Assembly (NCBI GenBank): GCA_001574975.1
Contig: KQ965786.1
Location: 62,001 to 126,000 of the forward strand
Source of the DNA: Gonapodya prolifera JEL478
Lineage: Eukaryota > Monoblepharomycota > Monoblepharidomycetes > Monoblepharidales > Gonapodyaceae
DNA: 64,000 bases
Reading direction: 5' to 3'
Under the pieces are notes generated by a model. That model worked only from the letters and a program-made list of their open reading frames with translations, searched no databases and was not told the DNA's origin. Both the position numbers and the translations under genes were made by a program. Below are positions 17,061 to 27,717 of the stretch, one piece after another (positions within the stretch are counted from its first letter, which is position 1; the number at the start of each line of letters is the position of its first letter).

Positions 17061-18800
17061 TGAGTTAAAAGTCCAACGCAACTCTGACCAAAGTTAGAAG
17101 ACAAAACACGGTTGTGACGTGTTCGAATTTTCAGGTTCCTCATTACATTCTGAAGGTGATGGACATAGAGCACTACGTAAGAACATTTTAGAAAAACTTT
17201 TTCATCGATTCTACATTGACAATTTGGTTTTCATATGTGCCCGCCTCTCAGCCACCAAACTGGTGTTTCTAGAGCGCACCACGTAGAGGTGGGCGGGCCA
17301 TCGCGCTCCACACAGCCAATGTTGTCCCGAGACTGTGCCGGATTCCCCGGTGACGCCCTCTTCATTCCACCCTTCAAGAATCCCCACACCACACGTCTGG
17401 CTCCACTCCATCCGAAAAGAAGACTAGTACATGCAGCGATAGCTAGAAGACATGGCTCACTGAATCGTCCACGACATAAGATATTAGGTGCTAGGAGAAG
17501 AGCTCCGCCTTTTGAAAGGCTCCACAAAACACGGGGGAAAATGGAACAGGAATGAGGACTGCCGACTCGCCGCATATATTCGGCCAAGAAGAAGAACCAG
17601 GAAGATCAGGAAAGAATTGTTCGGGATGGAAATGAATTGCTGGGTAGGAAGCGGGTGGGCCAACACGCCATCCAAAACAGATAATCTTGCCTCCACATCT
17701 TTACGAAGTGATGGGACGTATTGATTTGACAAGAAACCAGTGGTATGGAAGAAACGACGAAGGGAAGCCTGAGGCTGGGAGGAAGGCTGAGAAGCGGGGA
17801 GGCTGAAAGGACTACTCGCCCAAATGACAAAAACTCTGGGAATGATGGTACGTGTGCTTAAATAATGTCCAAGTGTGCAGAATTGCGGATGTAAACTCCT
17901 TTGAATGCGAAAGAAGAGAGAGGGGTGTTTCGGGGGCATTCGCAAATGTGACACCTAGCACTGAATCGTGTAAATGTTGGAAATCCGTGAATAGTGGATG
18001 TGGTTTGGAACGATTTCCCTGGGGCCAAGGACGATATCTGAGAGTAAGGAAATTCTCAAGCAGGACTTGCCGAAGTAATGAGTGTTAAGATCAAAAGTCC
18101 ATATCTGATGGTCAGTCATTCAGAAGGTTGGGAGTGGCGGGGCGCAAAAGTCCTTTGAAATGAAACGGAAGAGTGTGCGCTCAACGGTCCAAAAATGCGA
18201 CACCTAGCACAGGTTGGACGGAAGACCGTCAAAGAAAGAGAATGGGAGATGGTGATGCGTGAAGGAGGGGGAAAGCGATGGGGGCGAGCGCGCCATGTGA
18301 GATGAGCCGGCGGGACGCCTTGGCACGGTTGGAAACTTTGATGGGCAGGGCGCAGGCAGTCCAGTCTTCAATGTGACGTGAGAGCAGGAAGAAGGTTGGA
18401 AGATATGCTGGGAGTTCCAGGAGGAAGAGGCTTGACCTTGGCGAGTGGTGGGCACCCGCCAGGCGAGAAGATGTTTGATCCAACGGTCTGACAGGGCTCA
18501 CTCCTCTGCATATCCACTCTGCAGCTGGTCTGCGTCAATCCACCATCGAACTTGGCCGGTCTGCGTTCTTCATTGCGCCATCTGCTTTTTGAGCTTTTGA
18601 GGCGAGAGGACTGAGCCCTCAGCGCATAGCCACACTCCAAATGTGGCACAGCAGAACCGCACGGCCTCTGCATTTATTTTCTCCGCATTTAGAGCACAGA
18701 AGATCTCTTTAATCGTTTAAAAAAGAGTATTTGGTTTTGATTTTCCACTTGTTACGCATGTATTGTTGTGTGACGGGCCACAATCCCGACTCCACGCAAC
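17061..18800. other. Long intergenic region with only doubtful coding signal
   Basis: About 1.7 kb between TIM50 and the plus-strand gene at 18801. Two minus-strand frames at 17231-17954 are listed separately. Between 17955 and 18800 I see no protein with recognisable features. A short motif (cgacacctagcac and a one-base variant) occurs twice, near 17948-17961 and 18197-18211. The rest is ordinary mixed sequence. Confidence 0.45.
17231..17954 (-). CDS. Possible small mitochondrial-type membrane protein (unrecognised)
   Basis: A 157-codon open frame (17484-17954, minus) contains SLRRFFHTTGFLSNQYVPS, which resembles a mitochondrial presequence and cleavage site. It continues into a hydrophobic stretch (SFLIFLVLLLGRIYAAS). 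A second minus frame (17231-17587) overlaps it and reads CLLAIAACTSLLFGWSGARR. The two could be exons of one short inner-membrane protein, but I could not fix a splice pair or a start, and no family is recognised. It could also be non-coding. Confidence 0.25.
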
Positions 18801-20039
18801 ATGCAAAACGACGGAGGGTACTCGCCGGACTTCACTCGCCCCAGCGTGAAGCGCACCTACCGAGCAAACCAATCGGGAAGGCCACCTTTTGGAAATGTCT
18901 CCCGGAAACCTTCGTCGATTCCACGGAACGAGAATGCAGCCCCCAAACGAAGAGAGAAACCGCATGAAGAAATGTACGATGATGGAGAACAGCCATCAGC
19001 GAGCGCGATTGGGGCAGGGAGCTCGAAGTCTGTCCTGAGTGACGTGAAAAACGTTCGTGCGAATGGTGAGTTGGTCGGAGTGACGACTAGAACCATTGTA
19101 CGTCCGCATCGCCATCATCCACCAGGCAAAAGCCAGCCGATGCTTTCCAGATGCCACTCAGATGGGCACGCTGGCAGCGTCACTCGACCCTTCGACCAGG
19201 AGCGTCATCCTTTGGAATCGAAGGATGTATCACCAGCTGCCATTCCGGCAATTCGGAGGAGCGACAGCAGCTCCAAAATACCTCAAACTCGCTTTCCCAC
19301 TGCGTCTTTTCAGCAGTCCAAGCAGGCGGCTCCACCGAGGAAGACTTTTGAGGTCTACTCAGAGCATTCGGAATACCCTCTGAAGCCTTCTCATATCTCG
19401 AGCAAAGGAGGAAATCTCAACCTGCGCCCAGAGTTCCCGTGTGTGCTTAAGCCATCAAACACTCACGTTGTAGACACGGATCCTCTCGACCGTTCGGTTA
19501 CATACGACGACTTTGCAGCTGGAATATGCAGCAACCCTGCCGGTGTTTCTTTCGTCGCGAGAGAGGGCTCTACTGCAAGCGACTCGAGCGATATGGTGGA
19601 CATCTCTCCGCCTCCAAGGAGGTTGCAAACTGACCGAGCAAAACCATTCACGGGAGCTTCAAAAACGACAACATTGACTACTCGTGTACATCACAAAGAT
19701 GGCAAGAGCGTCAATGCGAGCCAGTCGAACGTTCGTTGTTTTCTATTTGAGTCCGCGTGGCGTCAGAGTCAAACCCGAATGGTCCATCCTACAATGTAGC
19801 ACCCTCGCCCCCGAGAGAGCAACACCGGATCATCTTCTCCTGATCCTCTCCTTCTACCTATTGAAGGGATTGTTACAAAGGCGAAGGACTCCAGCAGCGG
19901 AACGGGCGCGATGATGCAAAGGGGAGCCAAGAGTCTACGCGATTACAAAATGAGACCGCCAAAGTCAAAGCCTATACAAAGAGCTCCAAACCTACTATGG
20001 GCCGACAGGGACAGCTCTCCAGACCCCTTGGTGGCGTGA
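18801..20039 (+). CDS. Low-complexity protein, unknown function
   Basis: ATG at 18801 (MQNDGGYSPDFTRPSVKR) opens a 332-codon frame rich in Ser, Pro, Lys and His, with no recognised domain; such composition suggests a disordered nuclear or cytoskeletal protein. The first frame stops at 19799. A second coding-like stretch (about 19828-20039, NTGSSSPDPLLLPIEG to SSPDPLVA) has the same Ser-Pro style and very probably belongs to the same protein. The bridge between them needs a short intron near 19720-19770 and a frame change near 19805-19830, within a C-run and a GA repeat, so a consensus error or a missed exon is likely. Identity unknown. Confidence 0.5.
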
Positions 20040-20206
20040 GCGGAAGTGAAAGGCGTTATTTGAATTAGTTGGAACTGTTTCGAATTATCTCGGGTCTTCA
20101 GTTGTTGGATACATTGTAGAAAGGTTTCCGCTGAAGATATGTCCGTGTTCGCTCGTTCATAGCAGTTGGGTTCTTCGCTTTGGGTGGAAAATCACTCCCC
20201 TGCAGC

Positions 20207-20829
20207 ATGTCCACCAACGAGTTCCAAGCACTTCAGGCGCAGATTGGCAGTGTTCTGTCATCGCTCTCTCAAAATGCGCCACCCAGCTGGCCCGATATGC
20301 TCAGTGCGCTGAACATCCTCACTCACAAGGTAACGACCTTGGCAAGCGAGATTGAAAAGCCCACCAACGGTCAGATTTTGGTGTATCCTTTGACATCAGA
20401 CGAACGAGGTGCGTTGAGATGCGGTCCATTCCCTCGAATCAACGCAACCGAAGCAATGGAATGAAACTGCGATCACTTCTCAGTGTTCGAAACGTTGCTA
20501 CGAACCAAGCTGCATCCGGAAGTGGAGGCGGACACCGAAGCCCAATTGCAGGGTCCAGAATGGGAAAGCTCTCAGCTGGAGGTGATATATTAGCAACTGT
20601 GTCTCCCAAGTTCACCTCTACTAAATTACATCCCATCGCATTCAAGCGAGCGGTGGCCAATCAGAATGAATTAGTCTTGCGTGCGCTCTCTGCCTTTGAG
20701 GAGTATCGACAGCAACTTGTGGACAAGGTGCGAACCGAACCCCCTCGACAGAAACCAATGGGACAAGGGAACATTTCTTCAAACCAGTTGACGGAAGTTC
20801 TGCGCGTTGTGAACGGAAGTACACCGTAG
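20207..20829 (+). CDS. MED8: Mediator subunit 8 (MED8)
   Basis: Head-module subunit of the Mediator complex, linking regulators to RNA polymerase II. ATG at 20207 gives MSTNEFQALQAQIGSVLSSL, then SWPDMLSALNILTHKVTTLA and GQILVYPLTSDER. An intron (about 20411-20467) joins to VFETLLRTKLHPEVEAD, the characteristic MED8 'LRTK.PEVE' block. A second intron (about 20581-20648) leads to ELVLRALSAFEEYRQQL and a stop at 20829. Both joins keep frame. Length of about 165-170 residues is normal to short for fungal MED8. Coiled-coil character fits the family. Confidence 0.85.
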
Positions 20830-21374
20830 TGTGCACTGTGAAACTCGTGTCCAAAAGCGCAACACAGGACTGCAGTCGGTGGCCTGGAAGTGGACCTTCG
20901 TTTGTTGATTTTTGCGTTGGAAGGCATTTTAGCGGTTGAGACGAAAAGGAAGAATGTACGTTGATCGAAGCAAGGGAAAATAGAACAGCGTTGCATTGCA
21001 ATCTTGCCCCTTCGTGCAACTCTCACACTTCCTGCCACACACAACGCGTCGCGGCACCTGTTCCCCTGTGTATTCCACTGCCATGCGAATCGACTGCAGT
21101 CTTTGAAAGGCGAGAACACCAATTTTATGTATTCATTTGAGTTCGGTGTGTATCTCTGTCAGTGTGTATCCACTCCGACAATATATGTCCAATATATTAC
21201 ACCATCGGTTCCCTCTCGCAACCCCACGCACTGCACAATCCAGACGCACGCCATGCCATCTGTACAACGTGTGGCTGGCCCGCGCTCTGTTTCGGAGCGG
21301 TGCAAAGAGTTGGTGAAGCATCGAGCGACAAAAGGTGCCACAGACGCCGATTGAGACGTACAACCATCTCCGCA
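20830..21374. other. Intergenic region
   Basis: No supported gene. Several short frames on both strands here look like chance. The region just before 21374 reads open up to the dehydrogenase remnant and may be its 5' leader. Confidence 0.4.
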
Positions 21375-22095
21375 TGTTCTTCAACCGTCCAATGCTAACA
21401 ATTGGCTCGAAAGGCCTGCACCATATCCAAACTTCTCCTCAAACGACATCCCGGACATGACTGGCAAGGTCGCAATTGTCACAAATTGCGTTCACTCATG
21501 AGCTGGCTCGCCGCCTCGGTCCCAACTCCAATATAACAGTCACTGCGTGTCATCCGGGAAGTAAGTACTGCGCAATGAAAGGATGAAAATTTTGAGTGAC
21601 GTGGTGAACACATCCGTACTTCCATTCCGTCATTCCACGCAGCCTTGATCCGCACCGAGATCGCACGGAAAGCAGACTACAGCTGGTTTTTCGTGTAAGT
21701 TGTTAGCCTGTACGTCTGGTGTTTTGGACCTTCAATAGAAAAGGGTGGTACGTTCGCGAACCACTTCCCGTTGTACCCCCCGATTTGTATTTCCCATTTT
21801 TCTGGTTACAGCTCTCACCCACCTCTATCTTTCCACGTATCCTCTGTTCCCTGAGCTCTTGAAAACCCACCCCATCCCAAATGGATCAATGTATGACTAC
21901 ACTTGTTAGTTGAAGGAAATTCGTGCGAATTCCACTGCCGGATCTGAGGAAATCCGGAAGCGGGTGTGGCAAATAAGCATGCAACAACTGAAGTCGGCTG
22001 GATTTGACGTAATGGATGTCCGAGACAGTTCAGAAGGGGAACCGATACCTTCCCTCTCCTCCTCTTTCAAAATGCCCTCCTATCAATTCACTTAA
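21375..22095 (+). pseudogene. Short-chain dehydrogenase/reductase (retinol-dehydrogenase-like) lacking its core
   Basis: Pieces of one SDR lie in order on the plus strand. A start region has MFFNRP and DIPDMTGKVAIVT (the first beta strand before the cofactor loop). This is followed at once by AFTHELARRLGPNSNITVTA with CHPG, which belongs after the catalytic YxxxK. Then come LIRTEIARKADYSWFF, LTHLYLSTY, NGSMYDY and EEIRKRVWQISMQQLKSAGF. The glycine-rich NAD(P) loop, the NNAG region and the catalytic Ser/Tyr/Lys segment are absent between about 21480 and 21492, so roughly 130 residues are missing. Introns with GTAAGT donors remain in the 3' half. As it stands it cannot be a working oxidoreductase: either a pseudogene with an internal deletion or a collapsed assembly. 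Confidence 0.7.
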
Positions 22096-22247
22096 GGATT
22101 TTTTAGACTAGAGATCGTTTATGGCGGCTCACCCGAACACGAATGAATTGTATACAAGATTTATATTGTTCACCACTCAGAGCTACTTGAGCTGTTCCGT
22201 TGCACACTTGCATTTCACTTGGATCGACAGACAGCAAACAATCCGAT

Positions 22248-22945
22248 GGCACCTGTAATCAGCAAGGCCCTCATCTTTCCACACTTCGAGCCCTGGCACA
22301 TTGTTACTTTCGTCACTGCCCCACCGGTCACAACGACCCTACTCAACTCAAGTTTCCCCGCGCCAACTCCAGCATCCGCGACAGAGCTACTATCTTTCGG
22401 GAACTCCGTCTTAAAATTGTACGCTGGATCCGTGGTTGCGCTCGCGTTCAAGCAGGTTGGAGATCCAAACATATGTTCTCAACTTCCAATTCGAAATAGC
22501 TTGCCATGGCTTGGCTAAACTGTATGGGAAGGTACTCGGAACAACAGCTTTATCGCCGCGCCGGAGGTGTGTTCGTTTTGCCACGTAATGCACCTTGAAA
22601 GGTACATAAAAGCGCCAGTATGAAAAGGACCTCAACGCTGGCTCCTCCAACAAGCCACCAACTACCACTCCAACCGCACTGCAACTCGCATCCCAGCGCG
22701 TTCATCGGAACGACATTGAAAACATCCCGCTGTGGATTCCTGTTGCTGGATTGTTTGTGCTCGCCAATCCGCCTTTGGCACTTGCCACAACATATTTCGG
22801 AGCATTTGTCGGGGCGCGATTCATGCACACATACCATTATTTGAAGCAGGGCTCACACGAACTTCGGGCGGTCTTCTGGACGACCAATTGTTGGGCGCTC
22901 ATTGGTTGTGGATTGTATGTCCTCAAAGCTTCTGGCCTGGTCTAA
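22248..22945 (+). CDS. MAPEG-family membrane protein (microsomal GST / prostaglandin E synthase-like)
   Basis: Four-helix membrane protein of the MAPEG superfamily, which conjugates glutathione or isomerises lipid peroxides in the ER. ATG near 22248 (MAPVISKALIF); exon 1 ends with a helix VLKLYAGSVVALAFKQ before GTTGGA. A very short middle exon (about 22543-22568, LYRRAG) is likely. The last exon reads VHRNDIENIPLWIPVAGLFV, the loop with the conserved ND/EN motif. It is followed by FVGARFMHTYHYL, matching the R..H signature of the family, and WALIGCGLYVL before the stop at 22945. Exact joins around the small exon are unresolved. Confidence 0.7.
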
Positions 22946-23112
22946 TAGTTACTGCGGCGTTTTTAACTTATGGAAAATGATTGTACTTTGTGTTGAATCC
23001 GAAGTTGACGTGTGGGAAAAACCAAATGGAATATGTGAGAGGACATCGGCACACTTTCAAGTGTGTAACACAATTTAAGCAAGCATATGTAAAGCAAGTA
23101 GGTATTTGGGTA

Positions 23113-24182
23113 TCAAGTCCTCTGACTCGAAGGTTTCCTCTTCTCCGTCTTCCGCTTGAACCATTGTTTCCCCCCCGACGTCGCTTTCGTCTGCACCTCA
23201 TTGTATCTCTTCTTGTACCACTTGCGCCGGTCAACATCCGCCATGACTTCCTCCACCAGGGTTTGTTTTCGTTCCCGTGCACTGAGACGAGCGGAGAAGA
23301 ATTCGTGGGGCGAGTCAACAATGGTCGCGACCTATGTTTCGAAGGGTATCGTTGGAGGCCTCGACCCGTATTGCGATCGATACGAACCTGGAAGTGTTTT
23401 GGCAGGTCTTTGCCCTTTTTATCCTCTTTCTTGAAGAATTGTTTTGGGTCCAATACTCCACGCAGTTTCAGAAGCTGCAGGTCTCGCTTCAACTCTGGCG
23501 TCAACGCTGGGGTCTTCATGTCAAACCATTTCGATCCTGTCGTGGTAACCTGGAGGGCTACTGCTTTATATTGGTTCGTTAACGCTTCTCTGTTTTGGAC
23601 CTACCGAATCGTCCGTCTTCTTATCATCTCCAGTCACAAGCTTCCGTGAGTCCTTATCTCGCACCACGGCATCCAGTTCCAGCGCAGTCTTGCTGCCCAG
23701 CATGACCGCTCCCGTGGTTTGCGAAATGGAGGCTGAAGCCGAGGTCGGTTGAAGTGGAAGAGCGAGGTGGGAGACTCCGGCGTCGAGCCGGGAAGACACT
23801 CTAGGACGCCCGAGAGGCGTAAAATTCAGAGATGATACAGGAGGACAGCTTTCTCCCGCATCATGATTCGTACCGGACGGTTGGTTTCTTTTTGCTAGAC
23901 CGAACGTCTTGTCCTGTCCCCGAACTCTCCCTACCCACGAATGCAAGCAACAAAATGGTCATCATCTCGCGGTCGTTAGACGCCGTGACTCTCCACCCAC
24001 CCATGGTCCCTTCCATCGTCATCCTCGGCTCTCTTCCTCTTCAACTGCCTCGTCGCTATAGCGATTAGCTCGTTGAGATCCTCGGAGTCCTCCTCATCTT
24101 GGGACGAGTGTTCCTCGTCTTCATCTCTGTACGTAGCCGATGCGGCGCTGATGTCGGAACCCGCGTCGAAAATTCGAAGCAT
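23113..24182 (-). CDS. FCF2: FCF2, pre-rRNA processing factor (DNTTIP2/Fcf2 C-terminal domain)
   Basis: Nucleolar factor of the small-subunit processome, needed for early 18S pre-rRNA cleavages. The start ATG at 24182 gives MLRIFDAGSDISAAS, followed by an acidic segment and KRKRAEDD. Middle exons are Ser/Thr-rich. The Fcf2 domain is clear at the C-terminus: LTPELKRDLQLLKLRGVLDP, FFKKEDKKGKDLPKHFQ, then across an intron (about 23334-23389) VATIVDSPHEFFSARLS, RERKQTLVEEVMAD and KWYKKRYNEVQ. It ends in a basic tail (KQWFKRKTEKRK), stop at 23113. The family motif DLPKxFQxGT is recognisable. Confidence 0.88.
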
Positions 24183-24407
24183 TCTGTTTTCTATCTTTTC
24201 AAGGCCACAGGGGCAAAACGGCAAAACTCCTCCTCAGAAAAACGGATCAATTACTTCATGAGGCCCAGCATGGAAGCTCCATGGGAGTTTTTGCTACTTT
24301 ACATAAGAGTGTGCGTGCCGCATAATTTTGTCAGTCCCAACGGGAGGGGTTCGATGTTTGCACAGTATGTGTGCACCTCCAGTGGATTGCGAAGACCGAT
24401 CGGAACA

Positions 24408-25750
24408 ATGATGCATCATCAATCGCCGGACAAACAGGAAGCGTTTGGTGATACCGTATGTGCTGCGCTGCCAGGACCCTTGTCATCGTCTGCCGCCTGA
24501 CTGGACACACCTGCTTTGAAAACAGGAGGACTACGAAGTCGTCGAAGGAACACGAAAGCGACGGACCATTCTCAAGGATGAAACCACACCAAAGAGAGAA
24601 AAAGTCACTTCGCAAATTGAAGCAGTCACGCCGGGCCTCTCTGCGGGAACGCGTGCGCTGAAACTTGAGTCACCTACTTCATCACCGCAACCAGAGGAAT
24701 CTGGCGAGCTATCCTCTCAGGCTGGTGCTTCCTCCTCCCCTGCTGTCTCCTCTACTGTGCCCAACATGATCTCGCGTGATACGAGTGATGTGCGGCAGGA
24801 CCAACCAATAGCTCCGCCCACCCAAACCGATGAAGAAGCATTTAGCGACGATGATGACGATGAGTTTTGGCAGCAGGCCGCCAAAGTGGCGGACGAAGCC
24901 GAATTTAAGGCGGGAAGGAAGAAGCGAGAGCCCATATTAGTGCGTAAGAGTGCGAGAGGATGTTTGCACCGCTACCCCACGATTCGACCGTAGCTTCTAT
25001 TGCGCGATGTCTATTCAGGTGAACCGTGCCCCAGTGTTGACTCTTTGGGTGACGGTAAGGCTCTTGCTTTCAAGTTCCCTCGTTGCTTGACAATTTACAC
25101 CTCCTCCAACCCATCGAAGGTTGTTTGCGTTAGAGAGGGATATTCACGCGGTACCGCCCTGTCTATTGCAAAATACGTCGCGTCGGAATACTCTCAGACA
25201 AAGTGCGTGCGTCACTCTCTCGCGTGACATCGCCCCTTCTTTCACAAACTCTGTAGAGGCAAATCCCTCGGAGTCATCCCCACCAACCCCACCGACAAAG
25301 AATCCGCTTTCCAACAATCGCAGCGCCGTGACGCCGTCGTCACCGCCGCGAACGCCCTGCAGTACCCTGCATTTGGCATGGCTGTTTGGTGCGTGGAAAC
25401 CCGTGACGGGTTGCGCGCGTTCCTCGTCGACAAGGGGAAGAGTCTGGAGGCGAAGGGTATCGAAAGGTATCTAGACGATGCGTTTGGAGCAGCGAAGGAG
25501 GAAGCGGAAAAGGTCTTGGTGGAATTGGCAGAGGTGAGTTCTTTGAAAACGCTTGCGCTTCCCAGTTCCCCCACTCAACCGAGCTATGTTGTCGCAGTGC
25601 TTCACTTCAGCCGACGTTGGGAACAAAGCTTATTCCCTCTACGAGCGCTTTCGGCCACCGTGGATGGGCTGGGGAATGAAAGGGGAGTTTCGACTGGAAG
25701 ACGTTGAGGAATTGACGTGGAGAATTCGCCGAGGGGAGAAGGTCGTTTAG
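24408..25750 (+). CDS. Conserved protein with NRAPVLTLW motif, function unknown
   Basis: ATG at 24408/24411 (MMHHQSPDKQEAFGDT) joins across an intron (about 24459-24526) to EDYEVVEGTRKRRTI. A disordered Ser/Thr/Pro part and an acidic patch DDDDDEFWQQAAKVADEAEF follow. A conserved domain then begins VNRAPVLTLWVTVV and continues EGYSRGTALSIAKYVASEY, GKSLGVIPTN, FGMAVWCVETRDGLRAFLVD, and ends WMGWGMKGEFRLEDVEELTW near the stop at 25750. I have the impression that the 'NRAPVLTLW...GKSLGI' block recurs in uncharacterised proteins of fungi and bacteria, but I cannot name a reaction. Five exons, all joins in phase. The acidic stretch suggests nuclear placement, as inference only. Confidence 0.7.
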
Positions 25751-25961
25751 GGCCTTTGAAATGGTAATTCACATTCATACATATTGTCCATATACAAATT
25801 ACTTTGTAAATATCGGTTTGATCGACTGATGAGATTACCCGCGTCAACAAGCTCTGGAGTCCGCGAGTATAATTGAGCATCGCCCCTTCCTCCTTGCTTC
25901 GAGTAACTTGCTTTGAGAAGCCGCCCACATACTCTCTTATCAAACGGGAAAAGACCGCTCC

Positions 25962-27528
25962 ATGTCTCAGATCACGCTAACGGACCAAAATCTTAACGCC
26001 GTTTACCACAATGGGGAGCAATTTGATCCCTCCACCGTCGCGATTCGCATCTTGGACCCGTTTCTTGTCCCCGGGAAGCAGGACGGTGCAAATGCGGACC
26101 TCGTATTTTTGAACGAGTATGGTGCGTGCTAGTTTGCACCAAATGTTGCTCTTGGACGCCCGTAATCTCCCCATCTTGTTGACCAGCCACGGATGAGTCT
26201 GAGAAGGTTTGTCTTCGCTCGCTCTAAATGCAAAGCTCCGGTAGCCGCTCACGTCAACGACCAGCTTGCAGACATCCTTCGATCATCAGGTTACACAGAT
26301 GTCTCGGTACACCCAACAACTCTCGCAAATTACGAGAGTATAGTGGAAAATATCAAGACTGAACTTAAATCCTCGTTACCGGTACCGCAAGGGACGTCAA
26401 AAACCGTTGTTGTGCTGAATCTTTGCGATGGTACAGAAAATGACGGGTGAGGGCGTTCTCCCCGTTCCCAACAAGTTCACTAATGCTGATCTTGATGTCT
26501 TGGTATTTTTCGAACAGGTATCCTGGTCCCAGCGTCCTCTCCGAGTTGGAACGCCTAAGAATACCTTACACTGGGTCGAACGTACCATTTTATGAAATTT
26601 CAACGTACGGGCCGTCAATTTTCCACACTTTATTGACTTTGAGGTGAACATGTCCCAGCTCAAAGCCTCTGATCAAACGCCACCTCCAAGCACATGGTGT
26701 TCCAACTTCTCCTTTCATCGAAATCGACCCGCACGGTGTTGGTACCGATGAAGAAGATTTGTCCGATATTTCAAAATCCGCGTGAGATCTGCTCAGGGGT
26801 TCTCGTTTTATCACGTCTCATTCTATAACTTGGTCGGCGCACAGTGATATCGTGGGGTTTCCGCTCATTATCAAACCTTCGCTTGGCTATGCGTCTCTCG
26901 GAATAGGTCCACATTCTGTCTGTACCTCTATTGAATCGGTTCTGGATGCAGTCCATACCACCAGAAAACTGACATTCGACGCACGAACATTTGCTGAGCG
27001 GTTCCTCGACGGCCGAGAGTTTACTGTGCTCCTTGTAGGAACCCCCCCCGGACCGCTTCTTGTTTATCCGCCTGCGGAACGCGTGTTCAGTCCGGAGCTG
27101 GATGGTCCTGATCGGATGCTGCAATTTGACAAGTACTGGAAAACTGACGCAGGGTCCTTTTACAGCTATGTGAATCTATCAGCGGACGAACAAGAGCTCG
27201 AGGAGGAGCTTATTGACATTGCTCGCAATGCGTACACCGCATGCGGTGGAATTGGCTATGGGCGCGTCGACTTGCGAACCACGCGACGAGAAAAATCAAC
27301 GAATTGGGAGATTATGGTTCTCGAGGTCAATGCAAATCCAAGTCTTGCATTCGACCCATTGATGAGCACTTCCGGTGCTGTAGGTTGCCTCGCTGCATTT
27401 CTCGTCTTTCGCGCCTACATGCTCTTTCCCAGATCTTAAACCTCGCAAAAGAACCAGCGAGCGAGTTCCTGCATCGAATCATAAGTGACGCACTTTCCAG
27501 GGCAAGAAACAAAGAGAAATTGGCATAA
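25962..27528 (+). CDS. ATP-grasp protein, D-alanine--D-alanine ligase-like
   Basis: Ligase fold that joins a carboxylate to an amine using ATP. ATG at 25962 (MSQITLTDQNLNAVYHN). The pre-ATP-grasp part includes VVVLNLCDGTEN and GYPGPSVLSELERLRIPYTG. The lid and core follow: LQAHGVPTSPFIEID, VGFPLIIKPSLGYASLGIG (ATP-binding Lys), FLDGREFTVLLVG, GGIGYGRVDL, and the metal-binding VLEVNANPSL. It ends near 27528 with ASEFLHRIISDAL. About six exons. Fungi make no peptidoglycan, so the substrate is probably a small peptide or amino acid. Such DdlB-like proteins occur sporadically in fungi, and a bacterial origin is possible; the introns show it is now at home in this genome. Confidence 0.8.
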
Positions 27529-27717
27529 TTCGAAAGTTGAAACTCCAATCTCCCCATACTCTGCGAATTTATAATACTTTAGATCAAAGTGTACGTAAGA
27601 CAAGTCTTGTGACCTCAGATAAATGTGCTGTATATTGCATTCACATTGCCTACTGTCAACATCGGATTGTCGACGTGCGATAGCAATCTAACTTTAGCCG
27701 CTTTGCAAAAGCTTCCT

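Noticed and set aside
20661-21122. Minus-strand frame of 153 codons overlapping MED8
   Set aside because: Cys/Ser/Arg-rich with no motif and antisense to a well-supported MED8 exon.
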